From NCBI GenBank assembly GCA_963932465.1, contig OZ010795.1:472120806-472184805 (forward strand): a DNA stretch of 64,000 nt. The letters are read 5' to 3'. The notes under the pieces were generated by a model, which made no database searches, was not told the DNA's origin, and saw nothing but the letters and a program-made list of their open reading frames with translations. The position numbers and the translations under genes are program-made. This document shows positions 1-11,600 of this stretch, in pieces. How positions within the stretch are numbered: the stretch's first letter is position 1; each line of letters begins with the position of its first letter. Origin of the DNA: Maratus speciosus. Taxonomy: Eukaryota > Arthropoda > Arachnida > Araneae > Salticidae.

Positions 1-369
1 AATATTTTGTATTTAAAATTTTGTTTTATAAATATCTGATTTTTTGATAGTTGATACCGAATCCTATAGAATTATTATTATTCTTTTAATGTAAGTGTAT
101 GAAGCAAATTGTTTCTGTTTTCAATTAGTTGATCTTCAATTTTGTTCTAAGTAAAAAAAAAAAAAAAAAAAGGAAAATAAAAAGAAAAAGAAAAATGCAC
201 TTGTTTAAGTTTTCATGTTAAGTGCAACATGTGTTAGTTTCTAATTCATATTATGCTTGAAAATATTTATTATCAGCAATAAGTTGACTATTTTGAAAAT
301 ATCGGATATATATCAAAATATCGCATATTTTTGATATTTTCGAAAATATCATGATATTTACGAACCCTG
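1..369. repeat. hAT-like AT-rich repeat, right end (copy 1)
   Basis: The segment ends in ACGAACCCTG after a run of palindromic AATATC/GATATT words. The same order of words and the same end recur in direct orientation at 31923-32596. The reverse complement of the end, CAGGGTTCGT, has the CAGGG start common in hAT termini, so a hAT relationship is inferred. The left end lies outside the window. A 19-base A run sits near 153-171. No open frame belongs to it. Confidence 0.55.
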
Positions 370-681
370 CTTGGTGTGTATAAATTGTATACATCATATA
401 CAGGACTGCATAAAAGTTTTCGACAACATCCGTTTATTGGCGGAAAATGCTGAATGGAAAATTTTAATTGTGCCATACATTTAACCGAACTAACTTTTAG
501 CATACTATATAGCATACATACATATCTATGGATCATATACAGCGCTGCACTAAAAAATCGCATATTTTCCCGACTGTTCATGGTAATAGCAGAAATTGAG
601 TTTTCAAATGCATTATGCGTTTTCCAAATTGTTAATTTAGACAATGTTTTACCTTAGTAAACTGTGAATATTTATAATGGT
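370..681. other. No recognised feature
   Basis: AT-rich sequence with overlapping short open frames on both strands but no protein similarity, repeat boundary or RNA signal that I can support. Confidence 0.4.
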
Positions 682-1800
682 ATTCCGGATGTGTTGGAAT
701 GTGTTTCATAATCTATGCCGTACACGTTATTTTTCGTTCTTGTTGTTTTAATTTTAGGATAGGATCTAGACTGCATGAACTCGTCTCTTGATTACGCCAT
801 TGTACGCACGATAACTGGAAGTCTCGTTAATATAATTGTACGTGGTCCCCCTTATAGTTCGAATTAAAAAGAGCCTGCTTTATAGTTGATCACGTGCTTT
901 CGGCCGATATGTGAGAATACGGTCTAAGCACTGCGATGGCTGATTTATCTGGTTAATCTCTATGACGTATTACTCCTAGCCCGCATATCAGTACAATGCC
1001 TTCTTGCAGAGATGGCAATGATCTATATCGGTCGGTGTCAGTAGAGAACCATGCCAGTCACTCGACATTTGGAAGAGCAAGAGGTTCAGTTGGTATCCTT
1101 AAAGGATCACGTACACACACACACGAAGAAAAAAAAAATAAAAGAAAGAAAGAAACACGAAAACATGAGATGAACATTTTTTGTGAACTTTCTGCTGCTA
1201 AAAATTGTGTTAAAAACGAGTAATAATGGACATTATTTTGGTGACGTCACAGTAAATAAAATGGCGTTGGCGTCGTGAACGTTTGTTTACGCTTTGCATT
1301 CACCAAGGTTTTTTTTCGCTATTTCTCTTTGTAACTATATTTTTCTGTTACACTTATGAACTTAAAAACCAAATTAATGAAAATAAAAATATATTCTTTC
1401 AATATTTAATTATTAAATAATGAAAAAATTGATAAAAGTATGATTTGAAAAATTTAAATGAAAAAATTTCTAGATACGAAAAATTAACATTGAAATCGTG
1501 AAGAAAAAGCATATTTCAGTAAAATAAATTTAATTTACAGAATTTATAAACAAACCTTAATTTCAACACTTGAAATTTCACTCATTTTTATAGACATTGG
1601 CATATAATCAAATACATTTTAAACGTTATATTTCTAATAAATTCAATTTTTACAGAAAATTAATCTGAAATTCAATAAATATTTCTTATATTATTCTGAT
1701 CTGTTACATACATTTCTACCCTTTCAATTGCTGAATAAACAAGAAAGAAAAATCATGCGTTAACCATAGATTATGAAACACTTTCCAACACTTCCTGAAT
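682..1800. mobile_element. Non-coding TIR element, 1.1 kb
   Basis: The two ends are inverted copies of about 34 bp with four mismatches. The left end begins ATTCCGGATGTGTTGG and both share GTGTTTCATAATCTATG. The interior has a short A-rich stretch near 1120-1165 and no transposase. I could not identify a target duplication, so the superfamily is unknown. It abuts the large inverted repeat that begins at 1812. Confidence 0.5.
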
Positions 1801-1811
1801 GATTTAGAGTC

Positions 1812-4240
1812 AATCTATTTCAAGTGGTCCAGCACTGGTTGCTCGACTATTTTTAAAAAATCTGAAATTTTTTGTACAACAACCTTAACATGATAGAAGT
1901 TCAAAATAACTATTATTTTAATTTTATTAGTTTTTGTTTGTGCATGGCGGTCATCTTTGTTTCATCGTCTGCAGCAATTTTCTCACAAGAAGAGTTTACG
2001 GAATTGTAAATAATTCATCGTCTATTTCTCCAATTCAAGTGCGGATTAAACCAATTTGTACAGGATACATTGGGCTAAAAATCTGGCAATAGAGTAGTTT
2101 CCGAAACTAACTGCTTATTGGTGAAATTTAAGCATAAAGTTTCAGTTTTTTTTTCAAAATTTGTCCGTTTACAAGAGGAAATTTTTCTAGTAAGGAAAAC
2201 TGTCAAATGACATAATTTTTCTTTCTTTTTTTTTTTTTTTTACAAATATGCCGAAAGTACTTGTACTCACACACGAAGTTCCAGACATGGGACTTGCTTT
2301 CTCTTCTCTAAAAAAATCCCAAATTCTTCAAAAATATCAAAAATCGCACTTTTGAGGCTTTGATATCTCTGGTGGGGCACGAGATAAAAATCTGAAGTTC
2401 TGGTTTCTGAGAGTATTGTATGGTAGTGTTATGCACAAGAAATTTCAGGATGGCGATTTGACTACAAGCTGAGATATGGCAAGGGCAACATATCAAAACC
2501 ATACTGTCAAACTATTGTTTTCTTGTAGTCACAGCTATGTATTTATCTCAGAATGTCACTAAAATTTATGTTTTTGATTATTTTTAAATATTAGTAACAG
2601 AAAATAAAGCTCTTTTCAAAGCTTAGCAATTAATTAAATAATAATTATGCCTAAGGCCATACATTTTGCATGGTTTCAGTATTTTTTGTAAGTAATTTTA
2701 TTAACTAAAAGAAACCTCAGCACTTTTACATAAAGAAAAAAAAAAATTTTTATACAAGACCTGAGACAAAAACAGAATAGGGAAAGAGAAAAGCTGTTAA
2801 TGTTGCCATACTTGTTGAGACATGATCAAACGTGTCAAAGCACATTCTTGCTTGTTGGTTTAAAAATTTTGATCTTTCTCAAAATTTAATTTGTAGGAAC
2901 TAAATCTTGTCATCTCTTGATAACTTGATTGAAGATATTGGCCCTGCTGGCTCATATAAATAAACTTTGAAATCATTTTGCGCAAGTCTCACTTCATTAA
3001 TAATTCCTAGCTTACTTCTTATGCAAAAATGTCATTTTCTGCAGTATAAATTTTGAAAGAGATTTGGATATCTTTACTTTCTGAAAATTACTTGAGGCTG
3101 ATGCATGGTAACATCGTATAATGTTTCATTTATAGGAAAATACTTATGGTAGGAACAAGTTTCAGAGACTGGAAAGTAGCATTAAAATTGTGGTTTTGAA
3201 ACCAACAAGCAGGAATGTGTTTTAACACGTTTGATCATGTCTCAACAAGTATGACAACATTAACAGCTTTTCTCTTTCTCTATTCTGTTTTTGTCTCAGG
3301 TCTTGTATAAAAATATTTTTTTTCTTTATGCAAAAGTCCTGAGCTTTCTTTTAGTTACTAAAATTACACCAAAAATTACTGAAACCATACAAAATGTTGG
3401 CCTTAGGCATAATTATTTTTTAAATTAATTTCTAAGCTTTGCAAAAGGCTTTATTTTCTGTTACTATTATTTAAAGATAATCAAAACATAAATTTAAGTG
3501 ACACTCTGAGATAAATACTTAGCTGTGGCTACAATAAAACAATAATTAATTTGACAGTATTGTTTTGACATGTTGCCCTTGCCAATCTCAACTTGTAGTC
3601 AAATCTCCATCCTGAAATTTCTTGAACACTACTATACAATACTCTCAGAAACCAGAACTTCAGATTTTTATCTTGTGCCCCACCAGAGATATCAAAGCCT
3701 CAAAAGTGCGATTTTTGACATTTTTGAAAAAATTTGGGATTTTTTTTAGCGAAGAGAAACCAAGTCCCAGGTCTGGAACTTGGCGTGTGAGTACAAGTAC
3801 TTTCGGCCTATTTGTAAAAAAAAAAAAAAGATTATGCCATGTTAACAGTTTTCCTTGCTAGAAAAATTTCCTCTTGTAAATGGGCAAATTTTGGAAAAAA
3901 AACTGAAACTTTATGCTTAAATTTCACCAATAAGCAATTAGTTTCGGAAACTACTATATTACCAAATTTTTAGCCCAATGTATTCTGTACAAATTGCTTT
4001 AATCCGCTCTTGAATTGGAGAAATAAACGATGAATTATTTACAATTCCGTAAACTCTTCTTATGAAAAAATTGCTGCAGATGATGAAACAAAGATGGCCG
4101 CCATGCACAAACAAAAATAAATTAAAATAATAGTCATTTTGAATTTCCATCATGTTAGGGTTGTTGTACAAAAAATTTCAGATTTTTTTAAAATGGTCGA
4201 GCAACGAATATCTGATTTTCTGGACCACTTGAAATGGATT
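1812..4240. repeat. Large inverted repeat, arms about 1.05 kb, 337-bp spacer
   Basis: The left arm (about 1812-2861) and right arm (about 3199-4240) are reverse complements along their whole length with scattered differences. Anchor words include CATGATCAAACGTGT at 2821 matching ACACGTTTGATCATG at 3226, and the outer ends AAGTGGTCC / GGACCACTT. The spacer (2862-3198) has no recognised content. The short open frame at 2308-2502 on the minus strand and its mirror at 3622-3861 exist because the arms are copies. The frame is not clearly conserved, so I do not call it a gene. It could be two inverted copies of one element, or one fold-back transposon. No target duplication was found. Confidence 0.8.
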
Positions 4241-4319
4241 TTAACAAACTTCTTATTTAGGGAACTAAGATAACTAAGTAAACATTTTAGAAAACGCATA
4301 AAATATTTAAAAAACTGAT

Positions 4320-5240
4320 TCTAGAAGTTACCGTCCATAGCCAAATATGTATTCCAATTCTTTTGAACAGCCCTTTATTTGATCTGTTGTTTGATATATA
4401 TACTATTTAATGGGAAAATTTAGTTTAGAAAGAAAACGCATAACAAAAACAAAAAAAAAAAAAAACAAAAAAAAAAAAAACAGACGGTTGAAATTTCTCT
4501 TTCAGCAATTTATATTAATCGATGGAAACATACTTGAATACTTTTGTACAGCCCCGTAGTTTACCTAGTACCTTTATTACATGTCATTATTTAGCTAAAA
4601 TTTAATTGAAACTAAAACACTCTTAAAGCTACTGAAATCACATTTCCAGCAATCCTTGCTAATGTACAGTACTTCGGATACAATATGGTATCTGCAATCT
4701 TATGTGTGTCCCTGTAAATGCTATGCACTTCGTATTATACACTTCGTATTACACATGAAATAACTTGTAGTAAGCCTCAGCGACGTATATAAATTTCATT
4801 ATACATGAAATAGTTTAACATAATTAAAATACGCCGCAAACAATTCCCCTCCCTTCATATATCATTATGTAACGGAATTATTTTGTGTGGCCGTGTTAAT
4901 CAATAATAACTATTCTTTGCACTGCATATTCTACAGAATGCATATTTTAGTGCATTTCATAAATGTATATAAATTTTACTATGTTTGAAAGCGTGTAACA
5001 TCATTAAAAATCATTTTAAATGATTTTTTCCCATTGGCCATAATGTAACGGAAAACTTTTGACTGTCCCTGTAAATGAACTGAACATGCTACAAACTTCA
5101 TTTGAAATAGGGATCGTGCTATAGTAAACATCAATAGCATCCAAAAATTTCAGCACAATCCGAGTATATTTACGAGAGTTAGAGCGCGGACAGACGGCCA
5201 GACAAACCTTTCAACTTTGTTGGAAAGTGTTAAAAATAAG
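4320..5240 (-). repeat. Degenerate tandem array, period about 180 bp, with Helitron-like tail
   Basis: Anchor words recur at about 4365, 4541, 4706, 4885 and 5070 (variants of TGTCCCTGTAAATG and of AACAGCCC), giving spacings near 160-184 bp. The array ends in a segment containing GCGGACAGACGGCCAGAC (5187-5204). Read on the minus strand this is a GTCTG-type microsatellite followed by a GCTCTAACTC word and then tandem units. The minisatellite Helitron at 52262-53489 has the same order, so this is probably a decayed member of that class. Neither terminus is clear. Confidence 0.45.
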
Positions 5241-5509
5241 TGAATTCTTGAAGAATGCAATGCTTTCCAATGGAGCGATTTTCCAGTGTTTTCCTAAACA
5301 GCTGGTTTTTCAAAGCCTCGAACCGAAAAGAAGAATAGGATCCATTACTCAGAGCTTAAAAATAATATTTTTTAAGTTTCTGTACCTATAAAGTAAAATC
5401 GGGACCATTATAAGATCACAGTAAATAAAAACTCGTGTGGAAATATAAATCAACAAAAATCAACGTTTAAACACACAATAAAATACATTAAGTAATGTGA
5501 ATAAAACCA

Positions 5510-5548
5510 GATGTATACGTTTCGTGGGTCCAGGACTCACATCATCAG
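5510..5548 (-). ncRNA. Hammerhead-ribozyme-like motif (minus strand)
   Basis: Read on the minus strand: CTGATGA (5548-5542), one extra T, a hairpin of about 7 bp with one A-C mismatch (GTGAGTC / GACCCAC), then GAAA (5523-5520), a short self-complementary GTATAC, and ATC as the expected NUH cleavage triplet (5512-5510). This is the type I hammerhead order with a minimal palindromic stem III, as reported for Penelope-like elements. The extra nucleotide after CTGATGA and a stem I of only about two pairs are departures, so activity is uncertain. Confidence 0.55.
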
Positions 5549-5841
5549 TGTATAAAATCTATGTATAAAAGCAATATCCCCAACTACATACACGGCGAAA
5601 ACCCAAATGTCAGTAAACACAGTACCGAAAGATCATCAAGTTCCAGCAGCCAATGAAATCAAAACGGAAGTGAAGTATCGTGACACAACAAATCCACCCA
5701 GAAAGTTGAGATGTAAGTTGACTGCTGGAACTTGATGGTCTTTCAGTATTGTGTTGTGTTTACTGGTATTTGTATTTTAAGCGTGCATGTAGTTGGGGGG
5801 GGGGGGGGGGTGGTATTGTTTTTATACATAGATCTTATACA

Positions 5842-5881
5842 CTGATGATGTGAGTTCTGGAACTCAAGAAACGTATACGTC
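5842..5881 (+). ncRNA. Hammerhead-ribozyme-like motif (plus strand)
   Basis: CTGATGA at 5842-5848 is followed by a perfect 6-bp hairpin TGAGTT-CTGG-AACTCA (5851-5866), GAAA (5868-5871), a self-complementary CGTATACG (5872-5879) and the cleavage triplet GTC (5879-5881). It is the mirror partner of the motif at 5510-5548, in the opposite arm of the same insertion. Stem I pairing is poor here, which suggests decay or reliance on dimer formation. Confidence 0.55.
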
Positions 5882-6574
5882 TCGTTTTATTCCCATTAAC
5901 TAATGTATTTTATTGTTTATTTAAACGTTAATTTTTGGCGATTTATTATAAGATCACTTGTGTGTCTGTCTGCCCGTCTGTCATAGGCGTTTTTTCACCA
6001 AAACTATGGAACTTGGAAAGTTGCTTGTGGTTGCGTCCTCTGCTGCAATCAGCATTAGTGTACTATCATACTCTTTTGATGTCTGGGGTCTCCATGTGTA
6101 AATTGTAAATTTATCAATTGGGAATTTCTAGTGTCTTTATGACTAAATTTAGAACTTACCAGCAAGGCAGGAAGTCTGGAATTGTGGCGAAATTTGTCGT
6201 CATGAGACTTTTGAGAATTTTTTTCCGAAATCATCATAAAATTATATGCTACTAATGTGTTTCTTTTGTATTATAAAATAATGCATAAGAAACACTTTAT
6301 CAAAGAGTATATTTCCGATTATCCGCCATTTTTTTCAACCGCAACCCTTCTATCTTATTATTATTTTTTAAAAACCAGAAATGAACAACAAAAGCTCAAA
6401 TGCACAGTAAACCTGAGTGAGACGGTGCATTTCTGAGAAAAATGCTTGTCAGATGGCAGCGAAAATCGTATAGTATCAAAGATGCCATATACAACTTGGC
6501 TGGTGTCTGGAATGATTTGTCTGAAGATACTTTGCAGAGAAGCTGGTGAAAATTGTTGCCTAACATTGTTGATA

Positions 6575-7856
6575 CGAGGGTGGCCTTTTATGTTTTTATA
6601 AACGGCTAATAGAAGGCGTTACTGAAATCTGTCTTCAGGATATTCGTAAAATTCATATTTTTTTAAATTCTGGAATCAGTGGCATCTTAGAAATCGTCTG
6701 CGTATTTTGTTTACAGTGAGTGTTCTAAAGAAACAAGTGAGTGAAAAAAATGGAAATAACTCGTGAAGGTTTCCGTTGGATGATTTTTTATGATTTTAAG
6801 AAAGGCCTCACTCGACAAGAATGCTTAGTATCGCTTCGTGAAACTTTTGGTAATGAAGTACCATCAGAAAAGACTGTTTACAATTGGTTTGCAGAATTCC
6901 GTCGTGGTCGTGCGTCTATCACTGATGAATCTCGTGAAGGACGACCAAAATTGGTAGTGATTCCAAACAACATCGATGCTGTGTGCAAGATGATTGAAGA
7001 AGATCGGCATATCACGTATCGTGAGATAGAAGCATCCCTTGGTATATCACAGACTGCAATACATTCGATTTTGCACGAACATTTAGCTGCTAAAAAGATT
7101 TGTTTCAGATGGATTCCGCACAGTTTGACAGAAGCTCAAAAAGAGGCTCGTGCAAATTTGTGTAAGGAAATGTTAAAAAAATTCAAATTTGGAACTGCGA
7201 GATCCGTATACAACATCGTTATAGGTGACGAAACTTGGATATATTCGTATGAGCCGGAAACTAAACAACAATCCACTGTTTGGGTGTTTCCAGATTAACC
7301 GAATCCTACGAAAGTTGTTCGTTCATGAAGCACTTCCAAGAAAATGATTGCTTGTTTCTCAGGCCTTACAGGACATATCGCAACCATTCCTTTAGAGGAT
7401 CGAAAAACTGTTAACGCTAAATGGTATACAGAAATTTGTTTGCCAAAAGTCATCAACGTAATCAGGAAAAACAACAATAAACGCCGCATCATTCTTCAAC
7501 ACGAAAACGCCAACTCTCACACATCACCGGAAACAATTGATTATTTAAAGGATAAAAATATCGAATTAATGCCTCATTGCCCATATTTTCCTGCTTTGTC
7601 GCCTAACGACTTTTTCTTATTCTCTTATGTCAAACAAAAAATGCGTGGGCAGCGATTTTCATCACCTCAAGAAGCTGTTTATGCCTTGCAAAACTATATT
7701 TCTGAGATATCAACTTCCTGTTTCAAAAATTAGTTTGAACGGATGGAAAAGTGTATAAATTTTAAAGGCGAATATTTTGAAAAGAAATAAAAGAGTTTGT
7801 TCCCGAAAAATTCTTTTTCTTCCTACTTTTTGTAGAAACTTAAAAGGCAACCCTCG
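6575..7856 (+). mobile_element. Complete mariner element with TA duplication
   Basis: The ends are 28-bp inverted repeats with four differences: CGAGGGTGGCCTTTTATG at the left and, in reverse complement, CGAGGGTTGCCTTTTAAG at the right. TA stands at 6573-6574 and 7857-7858. The length, 1282 bp, is typical of mariner. The element lies inside the pogo element at 6305-8483, so it inserted later. Confidence 0.92.
6750..7733 (+). pseudogene. mariner transposase, inactivated
   Basis: Mariner transposase binds the TIRs and excises and reinserts the element at TA. From the ATG at 6750 the reading frame stays open for 327 codons except for two in-frame stops, TAA at codon 183 and TGA at codon 193. 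Each is one base from the usual GAA and CGA codons, and there is no frameshift. Visible parts are the N-terminal HTH region (FRWMIFYDFKKGLTRQE...), a second HTH (ITYREIEASLGISQTAI, about 88-104), the WIPHSLT form of the WVPHEL linker motif (about 131-137), and the catalytic region. The first Asp is D160 in GDETW and the third is D287 in LSPNDFFLF. The second position, normally Asp in HDNA, is E252 in HENA. The 34-residue spacing of DD34D is kept. A GTG three codons upstream extends the frame but is not needed. Length is close to the family norm. Confidence 0.92.
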
Positions 7857-8483
7857 TAGCACACAAGATGCTGAAGAATCTGGTGATGATTCAGATGTAT
7901 TGAGACACCTTTGTATCAAACGCACCTTGTTGAAAAAAATATTTCTGCGGATGAAATCACAAAGGGGCTTAATTGTGACAAAAATAATATCGGTTATGAA
8001 GAATTAACAGATGATGAACTTATTTAAAAAGTTTTGAATCCAGAGAAACTCGAAACGGATGAATCGGAAAATGATGATCCAGGTGTCAGTTTTGCAAAAG
8101 TGGAGACTATGATGTCTAAGTGCGTTAATTGATTTGAGATGCAAGAGGAAGCATATGCAACTCAAGTAGTACTTTTATTATGTAGAATTTGTAATCTTGC
8201 AGCTGTAAAATCGGAAGCGAAGCGAAAACAAAAATGTATAATAGATTATTTTGGACGAAAACAGGTACTACATATTTATCCTATTTCTTATAATCAGTTA
8301 TGATTTTTATTAACTAAAGCAAACAGCAGATAAAAAATAAGCTTTTAAATATTTTTATACATAAACTCACAAATAGAAATTTAATTTTATTAACGGTCGT
8401 GTGCTGACTTTCGATTATCCGTCTATTTCGCTTATCCGCTATACCGTCGGTCCCGTGAGTGACGGATAATCGGAAGTTTACTG

Positions 8484-8621
8484 TGTAAAATAATCATTAT
8501 AGTCCTGTGTTATTAGGCAATTTCTAATATAGCTAAAAACTGACTATGGTTTCGATGGCCTAGTGGATTGAGATAGTTAAAGGTTTTTTCTAGATGCAAA
8601 GAGATTATTAGTAAGTATACA
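8484..8621. other. Short gap with a tRNA A-box-like word
   Basis: TGGCCTAGTGG at about 8549-8559 matches a tRNA A box, but no B box follows before the transposon at 8622 or after it at 11786. A decayed SINE head interrupted by the transposon is possible but weak. TATACA at 8616-8621 is the left target duplication of the next element. Confidence 0.25.
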
Positions 8622-11600
8622 CTAGGGTGGTCACAAGCAACATGGGGAAAAATGTTTTTAATGTTTTCTTCGGGGAAACCCTTCTAAAAGTTGTCAATTA
8701 GTTAGAAAATGAGATTGGCAAAGTTTCAGCTGAAATGATGACATTAACCCGTGCCTCATCGAGGTTGAATTCTTGAAAATTTTCAGTTTTTGGCAAAAAA
8801 TTGTCGTTTTTCTTTCTTTAAGTGGAAACTATTTGTTTAGAAACCTGTTTCTTGTTTTATTTCATAGAAACTGTTGTTGCCTTGGTCTTTTACTCTCATC
8901 AAAACTTATATTTAATGAACATTTCGTATTTTTCAGGTCAGCTCGTGAACCATACCCTCAAACTCTGAATTTTTGAAACATAAGTGAAAAATGACAAATT
9001 ACTAATTTTATTACTTTTGAAAATTTTTTTGTATTATTTTCATTAATAGGCAAAAATAAGTGAACAAGTTTTGTAACTTTAAAAATATTTCACGAATTAT
9101 AATTGATTATTAGTTATTTAGTTCTGTGTCTAGTAAGAAAGAACTTCTCGGTTTGTATTGCAGTTGAACCTCTGAATTTCTCTTTATATTACAAGGCTGT
9201 TTTGTTACCTGTTATCGTTATCTATTTTTAGAATTGACGAAACATTCCGTAAAATACACCCCCCCCCCCCCGCTTTTTGATATGATGTCAGAAATGTAAG
9301 ATTTTTTAAATTGGCCGCATGTCTCATTAAATCCTCAACAGTAAGCTACTAAGAAATTGTCAAGTTTTATGTAATTTATTTTATAATATTCGCAAAATAA
9401 AACCGAATGCCAGAGAAGCTGCTAGACTTAGAGTACATCCACCAGTTTGCCACAGACTTTAATTTTAAGTAGAAGTGCAATCGACTCTGCAAATAACTAT
9501 TTCGTAAACAAAGAACTGAGCTCATCAAAAACAGATTTAAAAATTCCGGTTCAGAGAGAACTGTTGTTCACTGGAGTGGAAACTGCTTCACCATTTTTTG
9601 AATAAAGAAAATGTAGAGTGGATAGAAGTTTTAATTAGTTGTGGGAATGAAGAACAGTTACTACGAGCTCCACAACTTGACAATAGTATCGGAATAATTC
9701 AGGCGAAAGCTGTATTTTCAGCAGTTGAAGAGTGGGAGGAACTTGGTAAAATCCAGGCAATATATTTTGATACAACTTCAGTAAACACTGGTCGCTTCAG
9801 AGGAACCTGCATTTTTCTGTAGCAATTGTTAAGGGAAAAGTCTTCTGTATATACCATGTCGCCACCATAATTTAGAAATTATCCTAAAAGCTGTTTTTGA
9901 TGGTCAAGTGGGCATAATTACTGCACCTCAACCAGATATTAAAAAAAAACAATTCTGATTGGGTTGTCAAAATTAAACCAGAGTAAGTATAAAGATGCTA
10001 CTGAAGATGAAATACTAGATATCAATAGTTAATTCAGAAGAAATTTCAAGTTTTCTTACAGGACCTTTTAAAATTAACAGATCAAGGATGATTATAAGGA
10101 GTTTATCCAACTTTGTTTAATTTTTATAGGACTCCTTCCTGCAAAAGACTTTTTCAGAGCACCGGGTGATTTTAATCATGTCAGATGGATGCACAGGCCA
10201 TTTATTCTCTAAAAGTATATTGTTTCAGGGATAATCTCTCAGTAACAAATTTAGAAAGAGAACGTATTAGAGACCTTTGCTTATTTTTAATCAATATTTA
10301 TATAAAAACATGTCACAATATTTCCACTCCCACTTTGGATTCCAATGCAAGACCTGCAAATAATAAAATCACTTGTTCACTGCAGAAAAATTCATAAATA
10401 AGTTGGGGACAAAGCACTCACTAAAATGATAAACCGTCTTTAGTATTTGAACTCGGATCAAGTTGCATTTTCATTTTTAAATGATACTTTGGAAAAAAAA
10501 GTCAACATAAGCATGGTTGTAAAATTAATCTCATTTGAAGAAGAAATGATGATGATGATAGGAATTTAAAAACAACTGAAGGTTTCAACGAAGTGGATTA
10601 TTTATTGAACAAAGAAGTCAATGTTTTTGTTTCATCTCAAACTGTAAATTTTTTAAAGAGATTTTATATTAATAAGCATTTTTTAAATACTGATCCCAAT
10701 GTATGGTGTGAAAATAAACCTTACTTGAAAGCAAGGAAATAGTGAATGGTTTTAAAATTGTCAATGACACAGCTGAAAGGGGAAGAGAATTAATCCAATA
10801 TTTCAATTCCTGTTTAACAAAAGACGAAAAACAAAAACAGCATATGCTAAAAGTTGTATCTGAATGTAGAAAAACTTTTCAAGATTCTTCAAAAGCCACC
10901 TTATCTAAGCCATTACCACCTCAATCCTTTCCTGCGCAGTAGTCCCATGTCGGGACTACCTAATTTTAATTCCAAATGGCACCAAGAATATTTTATTAAA
11001 ATTTTCCTTTTACAGTGAAAGGTTAAAGTAATGTGTTTTTAATTTCTAAAAAAAGTAGTTTGTAAATTTCTGTGTAGTCAATCTTTTCATTATTTTACGA
11101 ACATAAATTTTCTGTACTGGAAAGGATTAACGTGACAGTTGTAAGGTATAATAATTTCTTTTCATTATTATGCTTCCTTTCTTGTAACACAACTTTAATA
11201 ATAAAACGCATTTGACCATTATTTGTTCTCATTTTTATACTTTCTTTGCCCCCCCCCCCTTTTTTTTAATTCTTTCAGTTTAAAATACGATTTTCTTTAT
11301 TTTCTTTGGAATTTTTTTTAATTAAACCCTTTATTATGTACAAAATGAAAAATAAAAAAAATACAAAAGGTGGAAAACAGATGAAATAGAATGTTACAAT
11401 TTTTTTTCGCTTTTTCATAAAAAGTAAATTTTTAGAATTCGGGTGATGTCTGGTCCTGAAAAATGCGCATATTTTTAAATTATGCATTTTTAGAAAAACA
11501 CGGTGTGTGGTTCTTCAAAGCAAAACTTTTGTTTTATAAAATGAGGCCTGAATTATGTTTCTAGGTTTAATTGTATTTATTTCATGAAGGAAAAACAGCA

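Larger units (their letters stand above)
5420..5944. mobile_element. Penelope-like terminal-repeat fragment in fold-back form
   Basis: A 525-bp insertion is flanked by a 13-bp direct duplication, ATTATAAGATCAC, at 5407-5419 and 5945-5957. Inside, arms of about 205-220 bp (about 5449-5654 and 5721-5943) are inverted copies separated by about 70 bp. Each arm carries a hammerhead-ribozyme-like motif. Hammerhead motifs inside terminal repeats, and inverted partial terminal repeats, are known for Penelope-like retroelements. Membership is inferred from this structure, since no reverse transcriptase or GIY-YIG frame is present. The right arm contains a 16-base G run (5795-5810) where the left arm has only four C. 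Confidence 0.65.
6430..8270 (+). pseudogene. pogo/Tigger transposase C-terminal fragment, split by mariner
   Basis: Pogo/Tigger transposases cut and paste DNA through a DDE core in the nucleus. Only the C-terminal domain survives here. Before the insertion the frame reads ...SIKDAIYNLAGVWNDLSED... and then a stop, followed by KLLPNIVD. After the mariner it continues as an acidic stretch with ISADEITKGLN, GYEELTDDELI, DDPGVSFAKVETMMSKC and ends ...IIDYFGRKQ. These are the words expected near the end of Tigger/Jerky-like proteins. At least three stops and one frame change are visible. The helix-turn-helix DNA-binding domain and the catalytic residues are absent. It is certainly inactive. Confidence 0.75.
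6305..8483 (+). mobile_element. pogo/Tigger element, internally deleted, with nested mariner
   Basis: The right end (to 8483) read inward is CAGTAAACTTCCGATTATCC. The left end at 6305 is GAGTATATTTCCGATTATCC, so about 21 of 25 terminal bases agree including CCGATTATCCG. The right subterminal region repeats ATTATCCG and TTATCCGC words, typical of Tigger-type TIRs. Removing the nested mariner leaves only about 0.9 kb. The left TIR is followed almost directly by the transposase C-terminal part, so the DDE core has been deleted. The flanking TA duplication is no longer exact. Confidence 0.75.

Noticed and set aside
288..657. Overlapping open frames of 118 and 67 codons on opposite strands
   Set aside because: No domain, AT-rich composition, and the frames mirror each other. 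They are open by chance.
1100..1165. Promoter or CpG-type regulatory region around 1240-1290
   Set aside because: TGACGTCA and similar words are present, but there is no gene downstream and the block lies inside a transposon.
2308..3861. Similar short proteins encoded in both arms of the large inverted repeat
   Set aside because: The similarity follows from the arms being copies, and the two frames end differently with no sign of selection on codons.
4320..5100. CRISPR-like array
   Set aside because: Units are about 180 bp, degenerate and without constant short repeats and unique spacers. The sequence is eukaryotic.
7295..7925. Minus-strand frames across the mariner and pogo elements
   Set aside because: They are antisense shadows of recognised transposase sequence.
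8540..8621. tRNA gene or SINE from the A-box word TGGCCTAGTGG
   Set aside because: No B box is found on either side of the transposon that follows.
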